Positions 1 to 6,425 of a DNA stretch of 16,920 bases are shown here, piece after piece. Below the pieces are notes generated by a model. It searched no databases and was not told the DNA's origin. It saw only the letters and a program-made list of their open reading frames with translations. Location: positions 1-16,920 of the forward strand of contig JAGAIK010000342.1 of the NCBI GenBank assembly GCA_017626625.1, in the 5' to 3' direction. A program made the translations under genes and the position numbers. The DNA is from Roseburia sp. (GTDB lineage Bacteria; Bacillota; Clostridia; Lachnospirales; Lachnospiraceae). How positions within the stretch are numbered: position 1 is the stretch's first letter; the number at the start of each line of letters is the position of its first letter.

Positions 1-1
1 C

Positions 2-313
2 GGCTTCGGCGTCATTTTAAATTACCTCTTTTCAGAGAAAAAACTAGAGCAGATTGCAGACGCCCAAATGCCGATTCACGTGGTGGAGAAAAAAATCCCT
101 TACATGGATACGGAGGGAAATTTTGTGAAACCGGAACAGCCTAACGGATATAAATTTGAAACTTTAGTGCTGGACATGGTGCACATGATGGAGGACTGCC
201 TCCCCTATGAGGTGGAGCGGGAAAGGGAGTTTGCGCCCATTAAAAACCTCCATGGCATTGACTCATTAGATTCCGCAAGAGAGCTGATGAAGGGCTGCGG
301 TATCGAATTATAA
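2..313 (+). CDS. UDPGP-family uridylyltransferase (UDP-sugar pyrophosphorylase), C-terminal part
   Basis: The reading frame is open from the window edge and codes for 103 residues ending in TAA; the 5' part of the gene lies outside. The visible part contains a segment reading GYKFETLVLDMVHMMED, then YEVEREREFAPIKN and a DSLDSARELM ending. This matches the C-terminal signature of eukaryotic-type UDP-N-acetylhexosamine / UTP-hexose-1-phosphate uridylyltransferases (KFxxFD...VxRExEFxPxKN...D....AR). These enzymes make UDP-GlcNAc or UDP-glucose from UTP and a sugar 1-phosphate in the cytoplasm. The catalytic N-terminal nucleotide-binding loop is not visible, so the substrate cannot be judged. ATG codons inside the frame, such as that at 68, are internal rather than true starts. 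No clear terminator follows; about 90-180 bases separate it from the next gene. Confidence 0.8.
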   Translation, partial: GFGVILNYLFSEKKLEQIADAQMPIHVVEKKIPYMDTEGNFVKPEQPNGYKFETLVLDMVHMMEDCLPYEVEREREFAPIKNLHGIDSLDSARELMKGCGIEL

Positions 314-489
314 AAAGGAAAACCTCATTTCTGGAGAAGTTGCGATTTAAGAAATATTTTATAGCGGATTAATAGGAGATTAAGGATTGTCTGTTATACT
401 ATATGCGGAAACGAAATTCAGAAATGGGGTTTTTAATATTTATGAGACAGAAAAATACAAGAGAAAAGAAAAAGGGGGAGCAGGTAGTT

Positions 490-1209
490 GTGGAGGAACA
501 GGTTATCGTAGAGGTACAGGAATCAGAGGCAATGCAGGTGTATGAGATGATGCCCCTGCGCAGACCTATGAATGACAATATGGAGCGGATTGCGGACATG
601 ACGGACGAGTTTTCCCAGACCATTGACCCAATCTTGAGAATGTACAATGCGGCGCTGTGCGCCACTACGGCGAGGTTAGAAATCATTGAGGACGAGTTTC
701 AGTACCGGAAATTGCGGTGTCCCATTCATCACATTGACACCCGCCTGAAATCGGCAAAGAGCATTTTAGGGAAGCTCCAGAAAAAGGACTTGGACCTGAC
801 TTTGGGGGCAGCCTGCAACAATATTTACGATATTGCGGGAATCCGGGTGGTCTGTTCCTATATAAAGGATGTCTATCTTATCCGGGACCGTATTATGGCG
901 CAGGACGATATTTACATTATGGAAATCAAGGACTACATACAGGAACCGAAAAAGAACGGTTACCGCAGTCTCCATATGGTGGTTCGTGTCCCGGTCTATT
1001 TTATGAACAAAAAGCAGATGGTTCCGGTGGAGCTGCAGATACGTACCCTTGCCATGGATTTGTGGGCGAGCTTGGAGCACGATATCAAATACAAGTCCCT
1101 GTACCAGGCGGGAGATACGGATTTTTCCGATGAATTAAAGGAGTGCAGCAGGTTAATTTACGAGGCGGAGGAAAAAATGGAGGTCATGAACGCCATGTTA
1201 GAATCATAA
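490..1209 (+). CDS. small alarmone synthetase, (p)ppGpp synthetase, RelQ type
   Basis: This is a single RelA/SpoT synthetase domain without the HD hydrolase or regulatory TGS/ACT domains, so it fits the small alarmone synthetases that transfer pyrophosphate from ATP to GDP/GTP. Visible motifs in order are RLKSAKSILGKL (ATP binding), YDIAGIRVVC (metal-binding Asp), KKNGYRSLHMVV (the G-loop that stacks the guanine) and VELQIRTLAMDLWASLEH (catalytic Glu and Gln). The start is uncertain. In-frame ATGs at 403, 424 and 442 have no good ribosome binding site, whereas GTG 490 lies 9 bases after AAAGGGGGAG (471-480). The residues before 490 are basic and low-complexity. A TATACT hexamer at 395-400 could be a -10 box, which would exclude ATG 403, but no convincing -35 was seen. 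A relation to the MATE gene downstream is not evident. Confidence 0.85.
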   Translation: MEEQVIVEVQESEAMQVYEMMPLRRPMNDNMERIADMTDEFSQTIDPILRMYNAALCATTARLEIIEDEFQYRKLRCPIHHIDTRLKSAKSILGKLQKKDLDLTLGAACNNIYDIAGIRVVCSYIKDVYLIRDRIMAQDDIYIMEIKDYIQEPKKNGYRSLHMVVRVPVYFMNKKQMVPVELQIRTLAMDLWASLEHDIKYKSLYQAGDTDFSDELKECSRLIYEAEEKMEVMNAMLES

Positions 1210-1214
1210 TAGTA

Positions 1215-1242
1215 TTGACTTCTCCTTAAAATTCCGTAATAA
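1215..1242 (+). promoter_or_regulatory. possible promoter of the MATE leader
   Basis: TTGACT at 1215-1220 is followed after 16 bases by TAATAA (1237-1242). It lies just after the alarmone synthetase stop and just before the structured leader at 1262. The -10 box is weak (3 of 6 consensus positions), so this is a tentative call. Confidence 0.3.
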
Positions 1243-1261
1243 TAGCATATTGTGTATACAT

Positions 1262-1322
1262 ACAGGCAGAGGTTCCCCACAAATGGGAAAATCTGTCCTG
1301 TGAATCTGTAAAAAAGTACAGA
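1262..1322 (+). ncRNA. structured 5' leader of the MATE gene, candidate guanidine-IV (mepA motif) riboswitch
   Basis: The leader folds into a long hairpin. ACAGG and CAGA (1262-1270) pair with TCTG and CCTGT (1292-1301, one bulged T). A symmetrical GG/AA internal loop follows (1271-1272, 1290-1291). TTCCC (1273-1277) then pairs with GGGAA (1285-1289), closing a CACAAAT loop. A second hairpin, TCTGTA/TACAGA (1305-1310, 1317-1322), lies just before the ribosome binding site. The loop CACA is complementary to the TGTG at 1299-1302, so a pseudoknot is possible in an alternative fold. Guanidine-IV riboswitches are known to lie upstream of MATE (mepA) genes in Clostridia; assigning this leader to that class is from memory of its context and general shape, not from a covariance model. 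There is no U-run after the second hairpin, so control at the ribosome binding site would be as plausible as transcription control. Confidence 0.45.
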
Positions 1323-1354
1323 ATATGAGAAACGGAAGAGAGGAGATACGGTTT

Positions 1355-2746
1355 ATGAAACAACAGATGGATAAGACGACAGAGATATTTCGGGACGCCC
1401 CCATTCCAAAGGCGGTATTTTACAATATTGTCCCTTCTGTCATCAGTATGATAATGGTGCTTGTCTATAATCTTGCCGATACCTTTTTTATCGGGCAGAC
1501 GAAGGACGCTTACATGGTGGCTGCGGTTTCCCTGGCAACTCCGGCATTTCTGATTTTTATGGCAATCGGAATCTTATTCGGAGTAGGAGGCACCTCCCTG
1601 ATATCAAGAATGTTAGGAGAGGGCAAAAACGAAAGGGCGAAAAACGCTTCCGCCTTCTGTTTCTGGACAGGCATTGCGGTGGGAATTATCGGAATGCTTT
1701 TTATCTGGGTGGCAATTGAGCCGCTCTGCAAGGTGGTGGGCTCTAGTGCTGATACCGTGGAATATGTGAAACAGTATCTGCTGATTATTTCGGTGGGTGT
1801 GCCGTTTTTAATTGTAGGCAACAGCTTCAGTAATATTATCCGTGCTGAGGGCAAGGCGAATAAAGCCATGATGGGTATGATACTGGGAAATATCACCAAT
1901 ATTATTTTAGACCCCATTATGATTTTGGGCTTTGGCTGGAACGTGGCGGGAGCTGCGGTGGCGACGGTCATTGGAAATATTGTGGCGGCAGCCTTTTATA
2001 TTTTCCACTTTGTTTCGGGAAAGTCCATGCTGTCGATTCATCCGAAACATTATATGGCGGCAGGAGGAATTGCAGCAGGGGTTCTTGGCATCGGAATACC
2101 GGCGTCCTTAAACAATATCCTGATGAGCGTTTCTAACATCGTGGTAAATAACCTGATGGCGCACCATGGCGACATGGCAGTGGCGGGTCTTGGAGTTGCC
2201 ATGAAGGTAAATATGATTGTGGTCATGCTGTTAATCGGCGTGGGAACGGGAATACAGCCCCTGCTGGGATATTGTTTTGGTGCAAGGAACCGGAAACGTT
2301 TTGTGGGAGTGCTGAAATTTTCCCTCTGTCTGGCGGTGGCGTTAAGCGCAGTGATGACGGTCATCTGTTATGCAGGGGCAGGTCCTATGGTAAACGCCTT
2401 TTTGGAGGATGCGGACGCTTACGGGTATGGTATGGAGTTTGCGCGGATTTTGATTATTTCCGGTCCGGTACTGGGAATCTTATTTGTGCTGGTCAACACC
2501 ATTCAGGCAATGGGGGCTGCGATTCCGTCTCTGGTGCTTTCTGTCAGCCGACAGGGACTGGTATATCTTCCGGTGCTTGCCCTTTTTAACCAGGTGTTTG
2601 ATACGCCGAAAATGCTGGTGATGGCGCAGCCTGTAACGGACTATATTGCGGTGGCATTGGCTGCGGTACTCTGCATTGTGGCGTTCCGTAAACATTTTGA
2701 TAAAAAGCAGTCAATAAGCGGTGAAAAAACAGAAAAAAGTTATTGA
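1355..2746 (+). CDS. MATE-family multidrug efflux transporter, MepA-like
   Basis: This 463-residue polytopic membrane protein has the MATE family layout: two homologous halves of about six membrane segments each. The N-terminus contains IPKAVFYNIVPSVISMI followed by YNLADTFFIGQ, the typical first-helix signature in which the Asp/Thr face the cation path, and the second half carries GIGIPASLNNILMSV and IGVGTGIQPLLGY. MATE pumps export cationic drugs or metabolites in exchange for Na+ or H+. The start at 1355 was chosen because AGGAG (1341-1345) lies 9 bases upstream; an ATG at 1325 is in frame but lacks a binding site and overlaps the leader hairpin. The leader upstream suggests regulation by a small ligand, possibly guanidine. 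The stop falls directly before the promoter at 2743. Confidence 0.9.
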   Translation: MKQQMDKTTEIFRDAPIPKAVFYNIVPSVISMIMVLVYNLADTFFIGQTKDAYMVAAVSLATPAFLIFMAIGILFGVGGTSLISRMLGEGKNERAKNASAFCFWTGIAVGIIGMLFIWVAIEPLCKVVGSSADTVEYVKQYLLIISVGVPFLIVGNSFSNIIRAEGKANKAMMGMILGNITNIILDPIMILGFGWNVAGAAVATVIGNIVAAAFYIFHFVSGKSMLSIHPKHYMAAGGIAAGVLGIGIPASLNNILMSVSNIVVNNLMAHHGDMAVAGLGVAMKVNMIVVMLLIGVGTGIQPLLGYCFGARNRKRFVGVLKFSLCLAVALSAVMTVICYAGAGPMVNAFLEDADAYGYGMEFARILIISGPVLGILFVLVNTIQAMGAAIPSLVLSVSRQGLVYLPVLALFNQVFDTPKMLVMAQPVTDYIAVALAAVLCIVAFRKHFDKKQSISGEKTEKSY

Positions 2747-2774
2747 CAAATAACCAAAGTTAGTATAGACTAAC
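2743..2774 (+). promoter_or_regulatory. sigma-A promoter P1 overlapped by palindromic operator O1
   Basis: TTGACA (2743-2748), a 17-base spacer and TAGACT (2766-2771) form a sigma-A-like promoter that overlaps the end of the MATE gene. The -10 box is embedded in the inverted repeat GTTAGT-ATAG-ACTAAC (2759-2774), so a bound repressor would block RNA polymerase directly. The half-site GTTAG/CTAAC resembles the half-sites of DtxR/IdeR-type metal regulators, although the spacing between halves is wider than in the classical DtxR box. The identity of the regulator is inferred. Confidence 0.6.
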
Positions 2775-2790
2775 TATCAGAAAAGGAAAT

Positions 2791-2817
2791 GAGCTTTTCG
2801 AAGCTCTTTCTTTTTTT
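2791..2817 (+). terminator. intrinsic terminator between the two operators
   Basis: GAGCTT (2791-2796), the loop TTCG and AAGCTC (2801-2806) are followed by a T-rich run to 2817. This is a compact UUCG-loop terminator. It ends MATE transcription and would also stop transcripts from P1 after roughly 40 bases. Confidence 0.8.
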
Positions 2818-2843
2818 GAAACGAGGTTAGTCTAAGCTAACTT
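2816..2843 (+). promoter_or_regulatory. promoter P2 with second palindromic operator O2
   Basis: TTGAAA (2816-2821) and TAACTT (2838-2843), 16 bases apart, form a moderate sigma-A promoter. It overlaps GTTAGTCTAAGCTAAC (2826-2841), which shares both GTTAGT/CTAAC arms with O1. It lies after the terminator and is the likely start point of the DUF3793-flavodoxin transcript. The presence of two copies of the same operator within 70 bases is strong evidence that one repressor controls this region. Confidence 0.55.
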
Positions 2844-2867
2844 AACTTAATAATATAGGAGATGACC

Positions 2868-3473
2868 ATGAGCAGGGAAGTGTTAGAGATTGTGGAGAAG
2901 ATGGATAAAAAAGAATTAAAGACTCAACTGGCGCTTCAATGCGCCCCGCTTCTTACAGGAATCAAACTTTCCAATCTTCTGACGGTTGCACGAGACCATG
3001 CAGAGGAGGTGGAGCGTTTGTTCCGCGATACAGACATTACTGTACATACACTCTACCAGACAGAACAACGTATGACACTGCTTTTGTTCCGGGAGAAAGA
3101 ATTGCTCGCTTACTTAAACCGGAAAGAGGTAAAGGAGACGATGGAGCTGTTTGGGTATCAGACATTACGACTTATCGACATTTTTGAAAAATTGTGTGCC
3201 CGCTATCAAAAATATATGTCAGACCATCAGTCTTTTCCACATGAGCTTGGCCTGCTCTTAGGTTACCCTGTAGAAGACGTTTTAGGATTTATCGAAAACG
3301 AAGGAAGAAATTATCTGTACAGCGGTTATTGGAAGGTGTATGGAAACGTGGCAAAGGCGAGAAAGACTTTCGAGGGCTACAATGCCGCAAAGGAAGAAGC
3401 TATCCGCCTGATTTCAGCCGGAATGGAAATTACAGAATATGTCATGTATGCGAAGGTATTGCAGTCAGCGTAG
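2868..3473 (+). CDS. DUF3793 family protein
   Basis: This 201-residue soluble protein has no membrane segments. The C-terminal half carries the features I associate with DUF3793: FPHELGLLLGYPVEDVLGFIE, then a GYWKVYGN segment and a helical ending. Its biochemical role is not known. The family is often found next to flavodoxins and iron-uptake genes in Clostridia (recalled, not checked), which agrees with the flavodoxin downstream and the metal-regulator-like operators upstream. The start at 2868 is set by AGGAG (2857-2861) with 6 bases of spacing; the ATG at 2862 directly abuts the binding site and is unlikely. One Cys lies in ALQCAPLLTG and another in EKLCARYQ, but no clear metal-binding cluster is seen. 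A perfect inverted repeat TTTAGA-CTT-TCTAAA (3504-3518) in the gap behind it might be a weaker operator. Confidence 0.75.
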   Translation: MSREVLEIVEKMDKKELKTQLALQCAPLLTGIKLSNLLTVARDHAEEVERLFRDTDITVHTLYQTEQRMTLLLFREKELLAYLNRKEVKETMELFGYQTLRLIDIFEKLCARYQKYMSDHQSFPHELGLLLGYPVEDVLGFIENEGRNYLYSGYWKVYGNVAKARKTFEGYNAAKEEAIRLISAGMEITEYVMYAKVLQSA

Positions 3474-3566
3474 CTGTAAATACGCCGATGATTTTGTGAA
3501 ACATTTAGACTTTCTAAAAAGAAATAGAAAAAGACAGGTATCAGGGATACCGGAATGGAGGAATTT

Positions 3567-3992
3567 ATGAGTCAGATTATTGTAGCATACTGGTCACAGT
3601 CCGGAAATACAGAGGCTATGGCAAATGCAGTAGGAGAGGGAATCAAGGAAGCGGGAAAAGAGGCGGCAGTACTGCCGGTTTCCGCAGTTTCCATGGAGGA
3701 TTTAAAGGCGGCAGACGCTTTCGCAATGGGCTGTCCGGCAATGGGATCGGAAGTTTTGGAAGAAAGCGAAATGGAGCCCTTCGTGACTGAGGTAGAGGCT
3801 TTTGCCAAAGGGAAAAAGATTGGTTTATTCGGTTCCTACGGCTGGGGCGACGGACAGTGGATGCGTGACTGGGAGGACCGTATGAATGCGGCAGGAGCAG
3901 TCATTGTGACAGGAGAAGGCGTGATTGCCCACGAAGCGCCGGATGATGAGGCGATTGCAGCATGTAAGGCTCTGGGGAAAGCATTAGCGTAA
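3567..3992 (+). CDS. short-chain flavodoxin
   Basis: The 141-residue protein begins IIVAYWSQSGNTEAMA, the FMN phosphate-binding loop (S/T-x-S-G-N-T). It continues with MGCPAMGSEVLEE (first isoalloxazine-stacking loop) and GLFGSYGWGDGQWMRDW (second FMN loop with aromatic residues). Its length fits short-chain flavodoxins. These are one-electron carriers that replace ferredoxin, commonly when iron is short. GGAGG (3557-3561), 5 bases upstream, supports the start at 3567 rather than the ATG at 3555. A small hairpin, GGTATC-AGG-GATACC (3537-3551), lies just before the binding site. The gap to the DUF3793 gene is about 90 bases without a terminator, so the two are probably co-transcribed and share its metal-type control. 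Confidence 0.9.
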   Translation: MSQIIVAYWSQSGNTEAMANAVGEGIKEAGKEAAVLPVSAVSMEDLKAADAFAMGCPAMGSEVLEESEMEPFVTEVEAFAKGKKIGLFGSYGWGDGQWMRDWEDRMNAAGAVIVTGEGVIAHEAPDDEAIAACKALGKALA

Positions 3993-4024
3993 TGATAACT
4001 GCATAATTTTCGAAAGATTTAAGA

Positions 4025-4098
4025 AATCTCCCGTTGTAACCGGTGAAAAGCTCTGCTAAGATAAAGGCAGGAAATACCGGAGGACGGGAGATTTTTTT
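4025..4098 (+). terminator. long nested hairpin terminator after flavodoxin
   Basis: AATCTCCCGT (4025-4034) pairs with ACGGGAGATT (4084-4093), followed by a T-run to 4098. Inside the outer stem, CCGGT pairs with ACCGG and CTGC with GCAG, giving a three-tier arm. The length is unusual for a plain terminator. The rest of the interval to 4225 shows no further gene or clear promoter. Confidence 0.65.
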
Positions 4099-4225
4099 GT
4101 TCCGGGTTTAGAGATTGTAAAAGGGGCGGTAAGCTTACGGGATAGATTGCACAAAGCGGAGCTGTTGTTCTCAACCCTCCCCCCTGGATTTTCGCAAAAA
4201 ATGTTAGGAAGTGGGAGGTGTGCGC

Positions 4226-5143
4226 ATGAGAAAGAAGCACATTGAAAAAGAATGGGCGCAGGTATTAAAACAGGAGGAAAATTTTCTCCACCGGAATTTG
4301 CCGGAAAAGCAGGCGGGTTGGCAGGAGAAAATCACCCGGTTTGTCCCGGAAAAACTGGACGATACCTTAAATACAGCTTTTTTCAAAGCGTTTGAACTGA
4401 TTTTTGAAAAGGGTATGGGAGTGATTGAGAAAACGTACTCTAAGGAGAAAAAGCAGCAGAATTATAAAATCAATGAGTATACTGCCGAGGTGCGGGGCAC
4501 CCGCAGGGCGTTAAGAGCCTTCGGCAGAGAGGCGGGGGCAGCGAAAAATGTCAACACGGCAATCTCTGCGGCGGAGGGCGTCGGTATGGGGCTTCTCGGC
4601 ATGGGGCTGCCGGATATTCCGCTGTTTCTTGGGGTGCTGCTAAAGAGCATTTATGAGATTGCCGTAAGCTACGGTTTTTCTTATGATACGGAGGAAGAAC
4701 AGATTTTTATTTTAAAAATCATAGAGACGGCGCTTTCCCACGGAGAAGAACTGATGAAGGGCAATACGGACTTAAATCTCTGGACGGAGCGTCAGGACAG
4801 GAAGGAAAGCCTCCGGGCGAAGGCACAGGGGGAAGAAAGTGAAATGCCGGAGGAAAAAACGGCAATGCCGGAAGAAGAGAGCAAAATGCCGGAGGAAAAG
4901 GCAGCAATGCCGGAAGAAGAGAGGGAAACCAAGGGGCTTTCTCTCTCAAGAACAGAGCAGATACGCCGCACCTCCGACGCACTGTCGAGGGAGCTGCTTT
5001 ACCTGAAATTTGTCCAGGGGATTCCCGTGGTGGGGGTAGTGGGCGGACTCTCGGACATGGTTTACCAGAAGAAAATCAGTGATTTTGCTGCAATCAAATA
5101 CCGGAGAAGATTTTTGGCAAAGAAAAAGCCGCAGGACGAATGA
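4226..5143 (+). CDS. EcsC family protein
   Basis: This 305-residue protein is similar to the EcsC family, whose B. subtilis founder lies with the Ecs ABC transporter; the molecular function is unknown. The N-terminus contains LPEKQAGWQEKITRFVPEKL and a FEKGMGVIEKTY segment. Residues about 115-145 are Gly-rich and hydrophobic (GVGMGLLGMGLPDIPLFLGV), and a second hydrophobic stretch near the C-terminus reads GIPVVGVVGGLSDMV, so membrane association is likely. Residues 207-234 are four copies of a charged heptad-length unit beginning MPEE, encoded by a 21-bp tandem repeat; this looks like an expanded linker. The start at 4226 follows GGGAGG (4213-4218) at 7 bases. No Ecs transporter genes are adjacent. 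Transcription ends at the hairpin overlapping its stop. Confidence 0.8.
   Translation: MRKKHIEKEWAQVLKQEENFLHRNLPEKQAGWQEKITRFVPEKLDDTLNTAFFKAFELIFEKGMGVIEKTYSKEKKQQNYKINEYTAEVRGTRRALRAFGREAGAAKNVNTAISAAEGVGMGLLGMGLPDIPLFLGVLLKSIYEIAVSYGFSYDTEEEQIFILKIIETALSHGEELMKGNTDLNLWTERQDRKESLRAKAQGEESEMPEEKTAMPEEESKMPEEKAAMPEEERETKGLSLSRTEQIRRTSDALSRELLYLKFVQGIPVVGVVGGLSDMVYQKKISDFAAIKYRRRFLAKKKPQDE
4844..4927 (+). repeat. 21-bp / 42-bp in-frame tandem repeat in the EcsC gene
   Basis: Four units starting at 4844, 4865, 4886 and 4907 each encode MPEE(E/K) plus two or three further residues. Units 1+2 and 3+4 are near copies of each other with a 42-base period, which suggests two rounds of duplication. 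Because each unit is a multiple of three, copy number can change without a frameshift. Confidence 0.9.
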
Positions 5144-5159
5144 CCTGCAGCTTTTTCTT
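5120..5159. terminator. bidirectional terminator between ecsC-like gene and 33-residue gene
   Basis: AAGAAAAAGC and GCAGG (5120-5129, 5131-5135) pair with CCTGC and GCTTTTTCTT (5144-5148, 5150-5159). The stem has A-tracts and T-tracts on both sides, so it can stop transcripts coming from either direction. It includes the last codons and stop of the EcsC gene. Confidence 0.75.
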
Positions 5160-5183
5160 CCCGTTTTGGTGTTGGAGAAGAAA

Positions 5184-5285
5184 TTAGTTGTTATATGGAA
5201 GAAAATCTTCACCGTTTATGATAGCAAAACCATTGCAAATTGCGTCGATATTCTCTGAAAAATATTTTTTAATAGCGTTTAACAT
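5184..5285 (-). CDS. 33-residue small protein of unknown function
   Basis: I do not recognise this protein. The case for a real gene is its signals: AAGGAGGT lies on the minus strand 5-6 bases before ATG 5285, an essentially perfect Shine-Dalgarno, and its transcript would end at the bidirectional terminator at 5120-5159. The peptide starts MLNAIKKYFSENIDAICNG, an amphipathic helix-like segment with one Cys at residue 17, and ends EDFLPYNN. There is no signal peptide, no glycine leader pair and no adjacent protease or synthetase gene. A secreted signalling peptide or a small regulatory or membrane-surface peptide are both possible. It is transcribed divergently from the AraC regulator 184 bases away, which might control it. 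A possible -10 (TATGAT, at 5351-5346) lies in the intergenic region without a good -35. Confidence 0.6.
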   Translation of the reverse strand: MLNAIKKYFSENIDAICNGFAIINGEDFLPYNN

Positions 5286-5404
5286 ATGATTACCTCCTTG
5301 CTGCTAATAGGCTTGTTTCATTACCTTTTCTATCTGACAGGTATTATCATACAGGATTTTTCGGAGAAAAAACAGACACCATATTTACAAGTTTTGCGTC
5401 GATA

Positions 5405-5433
5405 TTGACTTTTGTGTAAAGGCAGGATAAAAT
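5405..5433 (+). promoter_or_regulatory. sigma-A promoter of the AraC regulator
   Basis: TTGACT (5405-5410), a 17-base spacer and TAAAAT (5428-5433) lie 35 bases before the start codon. The 5286-5404 stretch upstream holds no other gene. The 13-base word TTGCGTCGATATT occurs both near 5240, inside the small gene, and near 5395, just before the -35 box. Confidence 0.7.
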
Positions 5434-5468
5434 TTCTAAAGAAACTATAAACTGGAAAGGAACAGAGT

Positions 5469-6332
5469 ATGAACGGGTTTGAAACCTCCTTTGAAAATAT
5501 TGGCGTTTCCGCAGAAACCGGATTTAGCGTCCGTTTTGTGACGAAAGACCATAATTCTCCCCTTCACTGGCACCGGGAGTTAGAGATACTTTATATTTTG
5601 AACGGACATGCCACGGTGGTGATGGACGGGGGGCGCCATGAGATAAATCCCCAGCAGGCGATTGTCATGGACTATTCCCAGATACATGAAGTGTTTTATG
5701 CACTGCCTCAGACCATGGGTATCTGTATTCATATTTCAAGGCAGTTAGTGAGGCGTTATTTAAGTGATGCAGAGCTGTTGGAAATCCACTGCTGCGGGGA
5801 CGCCGTACCCCGGGAGAAAGAGGAGGCATACCGGGAAATCCTTGCCTGTTTAAAGGAGCTTACGATTCTTTATGTAAATCAGAAGAACACCTACCATATG
5901 CGGAGCAATGCACTGATTTTGGAGATGATGGCGGCGTTGGTGGAAAGCTTTAGCGAGCCTGTGACTCAGGGAGGCATGGCGGCGAAGGCGGGGAATATGG
6001 AGCGGTTAGAGAAAATCTGCGGGTTTGTGGAGAGACATTATCGGGAAGAAATTTCCCTGCAGCAGGCGGCGGAGGAACTGGGGCTGAACCGGGAATATTT
6101 CTGCCGCTTTTTTAAACAGAACACGGGGACATCCTTTCTGCGGTATGTCAACCAGGTGCGGATTGGGCATATTTATCAGGATTTGCTGCACACGGACGAT
6201 TCTGTGGGGGAGATTACGGAGCGGCATGGATTTTATAATCAGAAACTGTTTCACCGGATGTTTAAGGAGCGGTATGGCTGTACGCCCAGGGAGCTGCGGC
6301 GGATGGGGGAGGAAGAGTTGACAAATGAATAA
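5469..6332 (+). CDS. AraC-family transcriptional regulator with N-terminal cupin domain
   Basis: The 287-residue protein has an N-terminal cupin ligand-binding domain, seen as HWHRELEILYILNG (residues 33-46) followed by INPQQAIVMDYSQIHEVF. A C-terminal AraC DNA-binding domain covers about residues 185-282: SLQQAAEELGLNREYFCRFF is helix-turn-helix 1, and EITERHGFYNQKLFHRMFK leading to YGCTPRELRR is helix-turn-helix 2. Such regulators usually bind sugars or other small ligands. The effector cannot be told from sequence. AAAGGA lies about 7 bases upstream of ATG 5469. The nearest divergent target is the 33-residue gene; the copper operon downstream has its own promoter inside this gene's 3' end, so a role in copper control is not implied. 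Confidence 0.88.
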   Translation: MNGFETSFENIGVSAETGFSVRFVTKDHNSPLHWHRELEILYILNGHATVVMDGGRHEINPQQAIVMDYSQIHEVFYALPQTMGICIHISRQLVRRYLSDAELLEIHCCGDAVPREKEEAYREILACLKELTILYVNQKNTYHMRSNALILEMMAALVESFSEPVTQGGMAAKAGNMERLEKICGFVERHYREEISLQQAAEELGLNREYFCRFFKQNTGTSFLRYVNQVRIGHIYQDLLHTDDSVGEITERHGFYNQKLFHRMFKERYGCTPRELRRMGEEELTNE

Positions 6333-6346
6333 GAAAGGAATATATT
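6318..6346 (+). promoter_or_regulatory. sigma-A promoter of the copper operon
   Basis: TTGACA (6318-6323), 17 bases and TATATT (6341-6346) form a near-consensus promoter. The -35 box is inside the last codons of the AraC gene, so the copper operon is independent of the araC transcript. The expected start point is about 6353, inside the CsoR operator. Confidence 0.8.
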
Positions 6347-6350
6347 AAAT

Positions 6351-6367
6351 ATACCCCCATGGGGTAT
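6351..6367 (+). promoter_or_regulatory. CsoR-type operator
   Basis: TACCCCC-AT-GGGGTA (6352-6366) is a GC-rich pseudopalindrome inside an AT-rich flank, the known form of CsoR copper-repressor operators. It lies right at the predicted transcription start, so bound apo-CsoR would block initiation and Cu(I) would release it. Confidence 0.8.
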
Positions 6368-6425
6368 GTGAAGCGAGTGGATGCAGCAAGCAAATGTACA
6401 GTAAAAAGGAAAGGCGGGTACACCC

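Noticed and set aside
4025..4098. Thiamine or other known riboswitch after the flavodoxin gene.
   Set aside because: No conserved aptamer core that I know is present, and the element ends in a terminator behind a gene rather than leading into one; 128 bases separate it from the next start.
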